DNA of 64,000 bases from Salinigranum rubrum (GCF_002906575.1 NZ_CP026309.1:1860001-1924000); one strand, 5' to 3'; shown: positions 25,026 to 34,502, numbered from the stretch's first letter. Notes: a model not told the origin generated them from the letters alone. Numbers and translations are program-made.

Positions 25026-26417
25026 CTACGCGAACTTCATCCGACGATCCGATACGTCCCGGTCGCGGACGTACTCTACGATACGCTCCGTCGATCCGCC
25101 GAGGTCGACCAGACCGTCGATGTGTGCGCGAGGAGAGTCCGTCTCCATCGCCGTCCGGAGGTCCGCGGGGATATCTTCCAGTGCGGAAACGTGGAGTCCG
25201 GATCGGTCCTGCAAGTGACCCAGTCCGACGCCGAACAGGTCGGTGACGACGACCGGTCGCCCGAGGGCACAGCTCTCGATGAACGCGGACGACCCGTTCG
25301 TCACCGTTAGCTTGCTCGCCAGGATGCCGTCGGTGATGTCTTCGAAGGGAACGACGAACGAACCCCACCCCCGCGAATCGTACCACTCGGTCGCTTCGTC
25401 CGGGTGGAGCTTCACCGCGAGGGACCACCCGTTGGCCTCGCACGTTTCGACGACGTGGCGCACGAACCGCTCGTACAGGTCGTGGTCTTCGGGAGTTGCG
25501 CACCGACGCGCGTTGCTGACCAGCAACACGTCGTACTCCGGTTCGGCGCTGTCGGCCGACCGCTCTGCTAGGTGATCCAGCCACGGGCTGCCGACCGCTT
25601 CGATCGGCGCCTCGGGGTGTGCGTACGCTTCGTAGGACGTCTTCCACGCGGGCCCCCAGACGAGGTACGTCAGCGGTCGAAAGAACGGGATGGCCCACGC
25701 CAACTCCCACTGGTCCGGGAGGAGCATTCCGTGCTGGTAGACGAGCACGCGCTCTTCGGCTCTCGTGTTGGTGAGGTACGGCATCGGCGAGTACGTGTGG
25801 ACGGTGCAGTGCTCGTCGGCGACTCGCCCGAGGTACGTCGTCTTCACCGCCTCGGTGAGCAGAACGTTCCGTGCGACCGTCGACTGGGGTCGAGAGACCT
25901 CGAACGAGCCGGATAGCTCTGTCTCCAGTGTCTTCATCCGCGCTCTGGTCCGCAGAAAGAGCCGCGGAAGCGCCCCGAGCGGCACGAGTCCGAACAGTTC
26001 CCGATGCGAGACGACACGGAAGCCGTCCGCGGACAGTTCCGCCCCGACGTCGCTCACCGAGGGGGACGTGAGATAGACGATGTCGGTTCCCTGCTCTCGT
26101 AGCTGCTGGCCCACCTGCCTGAAAGAGTACGTCCTGTAGCCCTGATCGGTCGACAGGGTGAAGAGGTGACTGTCGGCGGGAAACGGTTCGATCGCCGACC
26201 CGAGTCGACTCTGGACGAGATACCATATCCGCCGCAACGCGAGATACGAGAGCAAGAAGACCGGGAACAAGCGGCTGTCGTAGAACGGAATCTCATCCCG
26301 CTCGGCACCGGACACGGGCCTGTCCTCGTTGGCGTTGTAGATTATTCGAAAGCCTACGTACAGTATCTCGTCTCTCTCGAACAACTCCGAAAGCCGCTCG
26401 TACTCGGCGGAATCCAT
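25026..26417 (-). CDS. Unassigned GT-B-like surface-carbohydrate protein
   Basis: 463 residues without a recognised family name. The C-terminal half looks like a GT-B glycosyltransferase of the CDP-glycerol transferase or surface-polysaccharide type. It shows LVYQHGMLLPDQWELAW, WGPAWKTSYEAYAHPE with VGSPWLDHL, VKLHPDEATEWYDS, then TVTNGSSAFIESCALGRPVV near residue 395. The N-terminal half has LFTLSTDQGYRTYSFRQVGQQLREQGTD, a Rossmann-like start, and one short hydrophobic segment near residue 50-60. It lies between an acyltransferase and a GT4 gene. Possibly it transfers the CMP-activated sugar or a phosphate-linked group; this is speculation. Confidence 0.65.
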   Translation of the reverse strand: MDSAEYERLSELFERDEILYVGFRIIYNANEDRPVSGAERDEIPFYDSRLFPVFLLSYLALRRIWYLVQSRLGSAIEPFPADSHLFTLSTDQGYRTYSFRQVGQQLREQGTDIVYLTSPSVSDVGAELSADGFRVVSHRELFGLVPLGALPRLFLRTRARMKTLETELSGSFEVSRPQSTVARNVLLTEAVKTTYLGRVADEHCTVHTYSPMPYLTNTRAEERVLVYQHGMLLPDQWELAWAIPFFRPLTYLVWGPAWKTSYEAYAHPEAPIEAVGSPWLDHLAERSADSAEPEYDVLLVSNARRCATPEDHDLYERFVRHVVETCEANGWSLAVKLHPDEATEWYDSRGWGSFVVPFEDITDGILASKLTVTNGSSAFIESCALGRPVVVTDLFGVGLGHLQDRSGLHVSALEDIPADLRTAMETDSPRAHIDGLVDLGGSTERIVEYVRDRDVSDRRMKFA

Positions 26418-26483
26418 CGGGGTACGTGAGGAGACAGGACCTCCGTACTAATATCTTGTTGACGTGGGGGTGGTGCCCGAGAA

Positions 26484-27614
26484 CTACGCCCGGAGGATCT
26501 CACGATATCGTTCGACCGCCGCCTCCCTCGTGTACTCCGCTAGTATCAGCTCACGTGCCTGTTCGGCGGACGCCGCGAGGTCGTCCCGACCCAGTAATCG
26601 GACGACGTCCTCGGTCACGGACCCGGCGCTCATCTCCTGCATCAAGAACCCTGTCTCCCCCTCCCGAACCACGTCCGGAACCCCCGACACCGGCGTCGCG
26701 TACACCGGCGTCCCACACGCCATCGCCTCCAGAATCGTCGTCGGCAGCCCCTCGGTCGGTTGCGAGGGCATCACGAGGAGGCGAAGCTCGTTCAGCTCGC
26801 GAGGCACGTCGCCGTGGTCGACCCACCCCGTCAGTTCGACCCGTCCCGCCCGGACCTCGTCCGCCAACTCGCGTTCGAGCCAGTCGAACAGGTCGCCGTC
26901 GCCGATAAAGCGGAACGTCACGTCGTCGGGTAGGCGTTTCGCCACCTCGGCGAGCGTCCGAATCCCCTTCTCCTCGTCCAGTCGTCCGAGGAACCCCACC
27001 ACCATCTCGCGTTCGTCGTACGGTATCTCGACCGAGAACCGCTCGGTGTCGACGTACCGGGCACCGTCCGGATAGACGTCGGGCGCGTCGGGGTCGAGTC
27101 CCAGTTGTCGGGCCATGTTCGGGGTGTAGGTGACGACGCCGTCGGCGAGAGCGAAGCAGGTGCGTTCGAGCAGCCACACGGTGCCGGCGAGCGCCCGCGC
27201 CAGCGAGGCGGGCACGCGTTGTTCCCAGTGGAGTCGGAGCGTGAGCGGGACGTCGCCGCGCGGTTCGACGAGCACCCTCTTCCCGAGCAGTCGGGCGAAG
27301 CACACGGGGAGGAGATACGAGGTCGCGCCGAAGAAGAGCACCACCTCCTCGTCCCGCTCGGCGAGCACTCGACACATCCGGAGTTGGTTTATGACGAACC
27401 TGACCGCGGCGACGAGGATGCTCGCCCCCGCCCCTTTGTCGGTGAGTTCGACGACCTCGTGGTCGTCACGGACCGTCGAGTCCGCGGGGAGGTCCGCGGT
27501 GACGAGACAGACCGGTGCAATCGCAGAGAGGATGTCGAGGAGCGTCCGCGTCGCGTTCTCACCCGCGCCCGCGAGCGGGTGCGTGACGACACAGATCCCG
27601 TCCGCCGTGTCCAT
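26484..27614 (-). CDS. GT4-family glycosyltransferase
   Basis: 376 residues, GT-B fold. The N-terminal acceptor domain includes THPLAGAGENATRTLLDIL. The donor domain has MVVGFLGRLDEEKGIRTLAE and the conserved SQPTEGLPTTILEAMACGTPV (with the E-x7-E nucleotide-sugar signature) near residues 275-300. It is cytoplasmic or peripheral and probably adds a hexose to the growing lipid-linked glycan. It precedes the AglG-like gene's stop by 50 bases in reverse order, so the two may be co-transcribed from 28588. Confidence 0.85.
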   Translation of the reverse strand: MDTADGICVVTHPLAGAGENATRTLLDILSAIAPVCLVTADLPADSTVRDDHEVVELTDKGAGASILVAAVRFVINQLRMCRVLAERDEEVVLFFGATSYLLPVCFARLLGKRVLVEPRGDVPLTLRLHWEQRVPASLARALAGTVWLLERTCFALADGVVTYTPNMARQLGLDPDAPDVYPDGARYVDTERFSVEIPYDEREMVVGFLGRLDEEKGIRTLAEVAKRLPDDVTFRFIGDGDLFDWLERELADEVRAGRVELTGWVDHGDVPRELNELRLLVMPSQPTEGLPTTILEAMACGTPVYATPVSGVPDVVREGETGFLMQEMSAGSVTEDVVRLLGRDDLAASAEQARELILAEYTREAAVERYREILRA

Positions 27615-27664
27615 ACGCCGAGTTCAGGTGGCCCGGATTTCAGCCTGTCCGTTCGCCTCGTCGC

Positions 27665-28588
27665 TCACAACCGTCGAGTGACGACCCCGTACACGTAGCC
27701 GAGGCCGACGACTGCGGTGAGCAGGCCCAGGGACAGCAGTTGTACGGCGTCCGTCGAGCGACGTTCACGGACCACGTCCCCGACTCGGTCGGGGACGAAC
27801 TCGACCAGCAACTGCTTCAGGAAGTCCCCTTCCTCGCCCCCGTCCTCCTCAGGCAACACGTCCGCCATCACCCGCTTCGAGTACCCCTGCCAGAACGCGC
27901 GTTTTACCAACCACCCTGGTTTCGTCCGGTAGTCGAACACCTTGTGCTCGACCACCGCGTCGGGGTCGTACCACACGCCCTCGCCGTAGCGCTGGCGCAC
28001 CCGCGCGGCGAACTCCGTCTCCTCGCCCTGGAGGTGCTTCTCGCCGAAGCGACCCAGGTTCGGCTCGAACCCGCCCAGTTCCTCGAACACCTCTCTTCGA
28101 AAGGAGATGTTCGACCCGAACGTGTTTCGGACCTCGCACTCCTCGGTCGGGAACCCTCTGTGCGTGACGCCCACCAGCCAGTAGAACTCCTCGGGGAGGA
28201 ACGTGGGCTTCCCCGCGACCCACCGTCCGGTCATCCGGCCGCCGGCGGCGACAGCGTCGTGTCGTCGATAGAGAGAGACGAGCCGTTCGACCCACTCGGG
28301 ATGGGCGACGGCGTCGTCGTCGAGGAAGGCGACGACGTCGCCGGCGGCGCGCTCTATCCCCTCGTTTCGGCTCGCCGACAGTCCCAGGTTCTCGTCGTTG
28401 CAGTGGAGCACGACGTCGTCGTGGCTCTCGTAGCGGTCGCGGATCCGCTCGCAGAGCGACTCGTCGCCGTCGACGACGACGACGACCTCGACGTCGTCGT
28501 ACGTCCCCGCGAGGACGCTGTTGACGGCGTCGACGAGGTGGTCGAAGACGTCGGGCGAGTACGCGCAGATGACGACGCTTACCTTCAC
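27665..28588 (-). CDS. AglG/AglE-like GT2 glycosyltransferase with C-terminal membrane segment
   Basis: 307 residues. VSVVICAYSPDVFDHLVDAVN, VVVVVDGDESLCERI and AFLDDDAVAHPEWV (metal site) mark the GT-A fold. FGSNISFRREVFEELGGFEPNLG and LQGEETEFAARV are typical of the halophile AglG/AglE group, which transfers hexuronic acids in N-glycan assembly. A hydrophobic C-terminus (LLSLGLLTAVVGLGYVYGVV) anchors it. It is divergent from aglM, which makes UDP-glucuronate, supporting glucuronosyl transfer. GTG 28588 is chosen because a CCTATTTCC box lies about 27 bases upstream; ATG 28663 lies beyond that box. Confidence 0.8.
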   Translation of the reverse strand: MKVSVVICAYSPDVFDHLVDAVNSVLAGTYDDVEVVVVVDGDESLCERIRDRYESHDDVVLHCNDENLGLSASRNEGIERAAGDVVAFLDDDAVAHPEWVERLVSLYRRHDAVAAGGRMTGRWVAGKPTFLPEEFYWLVGVTHRGFPTEECEVRNTFGSNISFRREVFEELGGFEPNLGRFGEKHLQGEETEFAARVRQRYGEGVWYDPDAVVEHKVFDYRTKPGWLVKRAFWQGYSKRVMADVLPEEDGGEEGDFLKQLLVEFVPDRVGDVVRERRSTDAVQLLSLGLLTAVVGLGYVYGVVTRRL

Positions 28589-28672
28589 CGGCGGGGGTAT
28601 TCGACCCGGGGAAATAGGTCTTCTCGTCTCGGAGTCGTCGAGCGGGACAGACCGTGGTGGCATTCCTCACAC

Positions 28673-28681
28673 CGTCTTTTT
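28673..28681 (+). promoter_or_regulatory. TATA-like box of aglM
   Basis: CGTCTTTTTG lies about 28-30 bases before ATG 28707, consistent with a leaderless transcript. Confidence 0.5.
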
Positions 28682-28706
28682 GCCGCCGCCCGACATTCAG
28701 ACAGTC

Positions 28707-30011
28707 ATGGATATCAGCGTCATCGGGAGCGGCTACGTCGGTACGACGCTCGCGGCCTGTCTCGCGGAGTTGGGACACGACGTGGTGAACGTCGACATCA
28801 ACGAGGAGATCGTCGCGACGCTCAATCGGGGCGAGCCCCCCATTCACGAGGAACGCCTCCCGGACCTCGTCTCGCGACACGTCCTGGAGACGGAGCGCCT
28901 GCGCGCGACGACGGACTACGCCGCCGTCTTGGAGACCGAGGCGACGTTCGTCGCGCTGCCGACCCCCTCCCGCGACGACGGGAGCATCGACCTCTCTATC
29001 ATGGAGGCCGGCGCGGAGCAACTGGGCGAGACCCTGGCCGAGAAAGACGAGTGGCACACCGTCGTCGTCAAGAGTACGGTCGTCCCCGGTACGACCGCGG
29101 ACCTCATCGCGCCCCTCGTCGCGGAGACGAGCGGGAAGGCCCTCGGCGACGAGGTCGGCGTCGGGATGAACCCCGAGTTCCTCCGCGAAGGGACTGCCGT
29201 ACAGGACTTCCTCGAACCGGACAAGGTGGTGTTGGGCGCGGACGACGACCGGACGCTGGCCGTCCAGCGTCGCATCTACGACCCCCTGACCGAGCGATAC
29301 GACACGAACGTCGTCGAAACCGGCACGAGGGAGGCGGAGATGATGAAGTACGCGAACAACGCCTTTCTCGCCGCGAAGGTGTCGCTCGTCAACGACCTCG
29401 GGAACATCTGCAAGGAGTTGGGAGTCGACACCTACGAAATCGCCGACGCGATGGGGCTCGACGACCGCATCCAGCGGTCGTTCCTCGACTCCGGGTTGGG
29501 GTGGGGCGGGTCGTGCTTCCCGAAGGACGTCGCCGCCATCATCGCCGCCGCCCGCGAGCACGGGTACGAACCGCCGATGCTGACCGCGGCCGTCGAGGTG
29601 AACGACATGATGCCCGAGCGCCTCCTCTCGCTCCTGGACGAGCACGTCGACGTCGGCGGCAAGCGCGTGGCTCTCCTGGGGTTGGCGTTCAAGCCCGGCA
29701 CCGACGACGTCCGGGAGACGCGCTCGGCACCGCTCCTGCGCGGCCTCGCCGAGCGCGGTGCGGAGGTCGTCGCCCACGACCCCGCGGCCGTCGAGACGAT
29801 GCGGAAGGCGTTCCCCGACCTCTCCTTTGCGGTCGCCGACTCGCCCGAAGAAGCGCTCGACGGCGCGCACGCGTGTCTCGTCGCGACCGACTGGCCCGAG
29901 TACTCGGACCTGGACGAGGAGTTCGACGCGATGGCGAACCCGCTCGTCCTCGACGGGAGACACTGCATCGAGCCGCGCGAGGGCATCGTCTACGAGGGGC
30001 TGACCTGGTAG
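28707..30011 (+). CDS. aglM: UDP-glucose 6-dehydrogenase
   Basis: 434 residues. VIGSGYVGTTLAACLAELGH is the NAD site, FVALPTPSRDDGSID and VVKSTVVPGTT are conserved, and GLGWGGSCFPKD holds the catalytic cysteine, Cys270. The C-terminal domain has LGLAFKPGTDDVRETRS and ACLVATDWPEY. The enzyme makes UDP-glucuronic acid, as AglM does in Haloferax N-glycosylation. Its position between an AglG-like transferase and aglB supports that role. A strong hairpin follows the gene at 30084-30107. Confidence 0.92.
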   Translation: MDISVIGSGYVGTTLAACLAELGHDVVNVDINEEIVATLNRGEPPIHEERLPDLVSRHVLETERLRATTDYAAVLETEATFVALPTPSRDDGSIDLSIMEAGAEQLGETLAEKDEWHTVVVKSTVVPGTTADLIAPLVAETSGKALGDEVGVGMNPEFLREGTAVQDFLEPDKVVLGADDDRTLAVQRRIYDPLTERYDTNVVETGTREAEMMKYANNAFLAAKVSLVNDLGNICKELGVDTYEIADAMGLDDRIQRSFLDSGLGWGGSCFPKDVAAIIAAAREHGYEPPMLTAAVEVNDMMPERLLSLLDEHVDVGGKRVALLGLAFKPGTDDVRETRSAPLLRGLAERGAEVVAHDPAAVETMRKAFPDLSFAVADSPEEALDGAHACLVATDWPEYSDLDEEFDAMANPLVLDGRHCIEPREGIVYEGLTW

Positions 30012-30083
30012 GCGAGCCTCCGCGGCCGGGACTGGGGGCCGAGGCGAGCGGGGGAGGCGGTGACCCGGCTCGTCGGACGGCAC

Positions 30084-30107
30084 GGGGTGTGAGGCTTCTC
30101 ACACCCC
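30084..30107 (+). terminator. Perfect 10-bp stem-loop between aglM and aglB
   Basis: GGGGTGTGAG and CTCACACCCC pair perfectly around a GCTT loop, 72 bases after the aglM stop. No long T-run follows, only CGTTT some ten bases on, so it is either a terminator of aglM or a barrier/processing hairpin upstream of the aglB promoter. aglB's TATA-like AAGGCTTATGC begins near 30123. Confidence 0.55.
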
Positions 30108-30158
30108 TCGGGCTTCGTTTCACAAGGCTTATGCGCGCCATGGCGGTCCACACGAACA

Positions 30159-33100
30159 ATGAGTCAGCGTAGCGAGCGTGCCGAGGACGACGGGCAGTCC
30201 GTCCTCGACATCTTCGAAGACTGGTTCCACGTCCCCGCGCTCCTGGTGGTGATGGTTCTCATGGTGGCGATTCGCCTCCAGGAACTCGACTCGTTCACAC
30301 GCGATGGAACGGTCTACTTCTCCGGTAACGACGCATGGTATCACCTCCGCGAGGTGAACTACACGGTCCGTCACTGGCCGACGACGATGCCGTTCGACCC
30401 CTGGACGAACTTCCCGTACGGGACGAGCGTCGGGCAGTTCGGGACGCTGTACGACCAACTCGTCGCGACGGCCGCGCTCGTCGTCGGCCTCGGCGCGCCG
30501 AGCGAGTCGGTCGTCTCGATGACCCTCCTCGTCGCGCCGGCGGTGTTCGGCGCCCTCGCGGTCGTCCCCACCTACTATCTCGGCGAGCGCCTCGGCGGCC
30601 GCATCGGCGGGCTCTTCGGCGTGGTTGTCCTCGCGCTCCTCCCCGGGACGTTCCTCCAGCGGACGCTCGTCGGCTTCGCCGACCACAACGGTGCCGAGCC
30701 GTTCTTCCAGGCGCTCGCGGTGCTCGGCATCGTCGTCGCCCTCGCGGTCGCCGAGCGCGAGATGCCCGTCTGGGAACTCGTGACGACCCGCGACTGGGAC
30801 GCGCTCCGACGCCCGACGCTGTACGCCGCCCTGGGTGGCGTCGCGCTCGCCGTCTACATGTGGGTGTGGCCGCCGGGCGTCCTGCTCGTCGGGGTCCTCG
30901 GCCTGTTCACGCTGGTCAAACTGACGAGCACCGTCGTCGCGGGGAAGACGCCCGACCCGGTCGCGTTCGCGGTGGCCGTCGTCGGCGCCGTGGCGGGCGT
31001 GTTGATGCTTCTTCAGCTCGACACCGGTGGACTGGCGACCACGCAGTTCTCGCTGCTCCAGCCGCTCGCGGCGTTCAGCGTCGCTCTCGCCGCCGTGTTC
31101 CTCGCGTTCTTGGCCCGACAGTGGGAGCACCGTGACCTCGACCTGTCGCTGTACCCCGTCGCCGTCCTCGGCATCGTCGTCGTCGGCGTCGGTGTCGCCG
31201 CGGTGGTGGCTCCGTCCGTGCTCGGCTTCGTCCAGACGCAACTCCTCCGTATCGTCGGGTTCTCACAGGGTGCGACGGCCCGAACCATCGGCGAGGCACA
31301 GCCGTTCTTGAGCCCGAACCTCCTCCAGCAACAGGGCGTCGACGCGACCGGCCGCATCCTCATCGAGTACGGCTTCACCCTCTTTACGGCCGTCGTGGCC
31401 ACGGTCTGGCTGCTCGCGAAACCGCTGGTCGACGAGGGCGAGACGCGCGAACTCGCGTTCCTCGGCGGGTCGCTCGTCGTCGTCGCGCTGGTCTTCCTCG
31501 TTCCGAACCTCTTCGGCGCCATCGGCGGCGTCGTCGGGCTGAACGAACAGGTCACGAGCCTCCTCGTCGTGTCGGCGCTCATCGTCGGCGCGGCGCTGCT
31601 GGCCGACTACGACTCCGAACGCACGTTCATCGTCATCTGGGCCGCGTTCATCACGGCCGCCGCGTTCACCCAGATTCGCTTCAACTACTACCTCGCCGTT
31701 GTCGTCGCGGTGATGAACGCCTTCCTGGTCGGGGAACTCCTGCGGTACATCGACCTTCGGTCGGTTCCCGACTCGTTGTCGGACGTCAAGTCGTGGCAGG
31801 TCCTCACCGTCATCGTCGTCGTCATGCTGGTGCTCGCACCGGTGCTCGTCGTCCCGCTGAACGTGCGAAACACGGGGAACCCGTCGTTCGACAGCAGCGA
31901 TACGGCCTGGCAGGCCGCGCAGTCGAACGGCCCCGGAAACGTCGTCCAGTGGGACGGCAGCCTCCAGTGGATGGAGCGCGAGACGCCCGCCGAAGGGACG
32001 TTCGGCGGCGCGTCCAACGAGATGGACTACTACGGGACGTACGAGCGAACCGACGACTTCTCCTACCCCGAGGGGAGCTACGGGGTCCAGTCGTGGTGGG
32101 ACTACGGCCACTGGATCACGCTCCGCTCCGAGCGCATCCCGAACGCCAACCCGTTCCAGGAGGGCGCCACGGAGGCGGCGAACTACCTGCTCGCGCCGAG
32201 CGAGGAGCAGGCCGAGGAAGTGCTCGCCCGACAGAGCGAGGAGGGCAACGAGACGCGGTTCGTGATGGTCGACTGGCAGATGGCCTCGCCGAACTCGAAG
32301 TTCGGTGCGCCGATCGTCTTCTACGACGACAGCAACGTCTCCCGCGGGGACTTCTTCGAGCCGATGTACACGAGCAACTTCCAGGCGAGCGTCACCGTCC
32401 GTGACCAGCGGTACTACGAGAGTCAGATGGTCCGGCTGTACCACTATCACGGGAGCGCCGTCGAACCGCGGCCGGTCGTCGTCGACTGGGAGAACCGGCA
32501 GGCACAGACCACGGGCGGCGAGACGGTCAGCGTCCGAACGTTCCCGAGCAACCGGACGAACGCGGTCCGTGAGTTCCAGAACATGAGTACGGCGCGGGCG
32601 TACGTCGAGCAGGACGGCTCCGCACAGATCGGTGGCGTCGGCGCCATCCCCGAGGAACGGGTGCCCGCCCTCGAACATTACCGGCTGGTGCGGACGAGTA
32701 GTAGCTCGGCGTTCAGCGTTTCGTCGTACCAGCGCGAGTTCCTCATCGCCCAGCAGTTGACGGGCTTCCCGGCGACCCAGATGTTCGTCACGAACCCCTC
32801 GTGGCTGAAGACGTTCGAGCGGGTCCCCGGTGCGCGCGTCGAGGGCAGCGGCGCCCCGCCGAACACGACGGTGACCGCCGAGGTGGACATGCGCGCCCCG
32901 AACGGGAACTACACGTTCACCTACCGCCAGCAGGCACGGACGAACGCCGACGGCGAGTTCACGATGACCCTGCCGTACTCGACGACCGGTTACGACCAGT
33001 ACGGTCCCGAGAACGGCTACACGAACGTGAGCGTCCGCGCGATGGGGCCGTACAACATCTCGACCGGCGGGACGCTCGTCGAGATAAACGGCTCGGCGGG

Positions 33101-33404
33101 CGTCGAGGAGTACCGCACGACCGCCGACGTCTCCGAGGGACGGGTCAACGGCGACCAGTCGGGTCCCATCGAGGTCACGCTCGAACGGCAGACCTCCGAG
33201 CTAACGTTCAGCGACACCGACAGCGAGGACGCGCCGACGGATGCCTCCGCGTCGGGCGACTCGGCGTCGGCGTCCTCGTCGGCAGACGACTCGGCGTCGG
33301 ACGACACCGCCTCGACGGACGGGTCGGCCGACGTCGCGGTCCGGTCGTCCCGCCTCGACTCGACAGCGGCGGACAATGGCGTCGCCCGCGTGGGCGTGAG
33401 CTGA
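30159..33404 (+). CDS. aglB: Dolichyl-phosphooligosaccharide-protein glycotransferase (archaeal OST, AglB)
   Basis: 1081 residues. Transfers the lipid-linked glycan to Asn in N-x-S/T sequons of S-layer and other exported proteins on the outer face. About 12-13 membrane helices fill residues 25-560. SGNDAWYHLREV near residue 58 is the first acidic catalytic loop, FADHNGAEP the second, and WWDYG at 646-650 is the signature of the soluble domain. The C-terminal about 60 residues are an Asp/Ser/Ala low-complexity stretch, unusual for AglB, ending in VGVS. The gene is followed after four bases by a DUF368 transporter gene, so the two form one operon. Confidence 0.95.
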   Translation: MSQRSERAEDDGQSVLDIFEDWFHVPALLVVMVLMVAIRLQELDSFTRDGTVYFSGNDAWYHLREVNYTVRHWPTTMPFDPWTNFPYGTSVGQFGTLYDQLVATAALVVGLGAPSESVVSMTLLVAPAVFGALAVVPTYYLGERLGGRIGGLFGVVVLALLPGTFLQRTLVGFADHNGAEPFFQALAVLGIVVALAVAEREMPVWELVTTRDWDALRRPTLYAALGGVALAVYMWVWPPGVLLVGVLGLFTLVKLTSTVVAGKTPDPVAFAVAVVGAVAGVLMLLQLDTGGLATTQFSLLQPLAAFSVALAAVFLAFLARQWEHRDLDLSLYPVAVLGIVVVGVGVAAVVAPSVLGFVQTQLLRIVGFSQGATARTIGEAQPFLSPNLLQQQGVDATGRILIEYGFTLFTAVVATVWLLAKPLVDEGETRELAFLGGSLVVVALVFLVPNLFGAIGGVVGLNEQVTSLLVVSALIVGAALLADYDSERTFIVIWAAFITAAAFTQIRFNYYLAVVVAVMNAFLVGELLRYIDLRSVPDSLSDVKSWQVLTVIVVVMLVLAPVLVVPLNVRNTGNPSFDSSDTAWQAAQSNGPGNVVQWDGSLQWMERETPAEGTFGGASNEMDYYGTYERTDDFSYPEGSYGVQSWWDYGHWITLRSERIPNANPFQEGATEAANYLLAPSEEQAEEVLARQSEEGNETRFVMVDWQMASPNSKFGAPIVFYDDSNVSRGDFFEPMYTSNFQASVTVRDQRYYESQMVRLYHYHGSAVEPRPVVVDWENRQAQTTGGETVSVRTFPSNRTNAVREFQNMSTARAYVEQDGSAQIGGVGAIPEERVPALEHYRLVRTSSSSAFSVSSYQREFLIAQQLTGFPATQMFVTNPSWLKTFERVPGARVEGSGAPPNTTVTAEVDMRAPNGNYTFTYRQQARTNADGEFTMTLPYSTTGYDQYGPENGYTNVSVRAMGPYNISTGGTLVEINGSAGVEEYRTTADVSEGRVNGDQSGPIEVTLERQTSELTFSDTDSEDAPTDASASGDSASASSSADDSASDDTASTDGSADVAVRSSRLDSTAADNGVARVGVS

Positions 33405-33408
33405 CCAG

Positions 33409-34386
33409 ATGGATCGACGAACCGCCGCGGTGGGCTGGCTCATCATCTACGCGAAAGGCGTCTGTATGGGAACCGCCGACGCGGTCCCCGGCGTCTCCGG
33501 CGGCACTATCGCGCTCATCACCGGCATCTACGAGCGGCTCATCGGCGCGATCACGGCGGTCTCGCCGGGTCGGCTCCGGTCGCTCCTGGGCTTCGTCGTC
33601 CCCGGTGAGGACCGTCACGAGGCCTGGCGGGTGGCCGCCGAGATGGACCTCGCGTTCCTCGTGGTACTGGGCACGGGCGTCGTGACCGCCATCATCACCG
33701 TGACGCGACTCGTCGACACGGCCATCGAAGTCGTGCCGGTCCTCACGTTCGGGTTCTTCTTCGGGCTCATCGCCGCCTCCGCGGTGGTGCTGTGGGACGA
33801 CGTCCACCTCGACACCCGGGGGCGCGTGGCCGCGGCCATCGCGGGGTTCGTCTTCGCGTTCGTCGTCTCCGGACAGGCCGGGGCGGCGCTCGGCCACCAG
33901 ACCGTCGTCGTCTTCTTCGCCGGGCTCATCGCCGTCAGCGCGCTCGTCCTCCCGGGCATCTCCGGCTCGCTCATCCTCATCCTCCTCGGACAGTACGAGT
34001 TCATGATCGGGACGCTCAGGGAGACGGTCGACGACCTCCTCGCCGCCGTACTCGGGGGAAGCGTTCCCGGTCTCACCCCCTCGGTCGTGACCGTCGTGAC
34101 GTTCGTCTCCGGCGCGGTCGTGGGGCTGTTTACGACCTCACACGTCGTCCAGTGGGCGCTCAGCCGGCGTCGGGAGGCGACGCTCGCGTTCCTCGTCAGC
34201 CTCATCGTCGGCGCGCTCCGCGCGCCCGTCGCCGACGTCAGCCGTCGCCTCGCCGAGGCGAATCAGGGCTGGACGCCGGAGGTCGTCGGAAGCTTCCTCG
34301 CGGCGGCGGTCGTCGGCGGCGCAGTCGTCCTCGTCCTCGAACGGGGGTCGTCGCTGGGGGACGTCGGCAGCACCGGGTCGGTTTGA
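33409..34386 (+). CDS. DUF368 polyprenyl-phosphate transporter-like protein
   Basis: 325 residues, about eight or nine membrane helices. Two related motifs, ADAVPGVSGGTIALITGIYE near residue 25 and ALVLPGISGSLILILLGQYE near residue 185, mark the inverted repeats of DUF368 proteins. Bacterial DUF368 proteins have been shown to return undecaprenyl phosphate to the cytoplasmic face. The four-base gap to aglB suggests recycling of dolichol phosphate released by AglB. That function in archaea is inference; family membership is clear. Confidence 0.88.
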   Translation: MDRRTAAVGWLIIYAKGVCMGTADAVPGVSGGTIALITGIYERLIGAITAVSPGRLRSLLGFVVPGEDRHEAWRVAAEMDLAFLVVLGTGVVTAIITVTRLVDTAIEVVPVLTFGFFFGLIAASAVVLWDDVHLDTRGRVAAAIAGFVFAFVVSGQAGAALGHQTVVVFFAGLIAVSALVLPGISGSLILILLGQYEFMIGTLRETVDDLLAAVLGGSVPGLTPSVVTVVTFVSGAVVGLFTTSHVVQWALSRRREATLAFLVSLIVGALRAPVADVSRRLAEANQGWTPEVVGSFLAAAVVGGAVVLVLERGSSLGDVGSTGSV

Positions 34387-34502
34387 GATCGGTCGAGACG
34401 CGGTCACGCTGGACGGGGGTCGACGCGGACGGCGCGCTCCGCGGCGGCGAACGGTCGAGCGGATAGAACGGTTCAGTTCGCCGGTTCGCCGGCGTACCCT
34501 GC

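Noticed and set aside
27740-30172. Very long plus-strand open frame covering the AglG-like and aglM genes
   Set aside because: It is rich in Arg and Gly/Arg runs, typical of a shadow of real genes in other frames; AglM and the AglG-like protein are supported by motifs.
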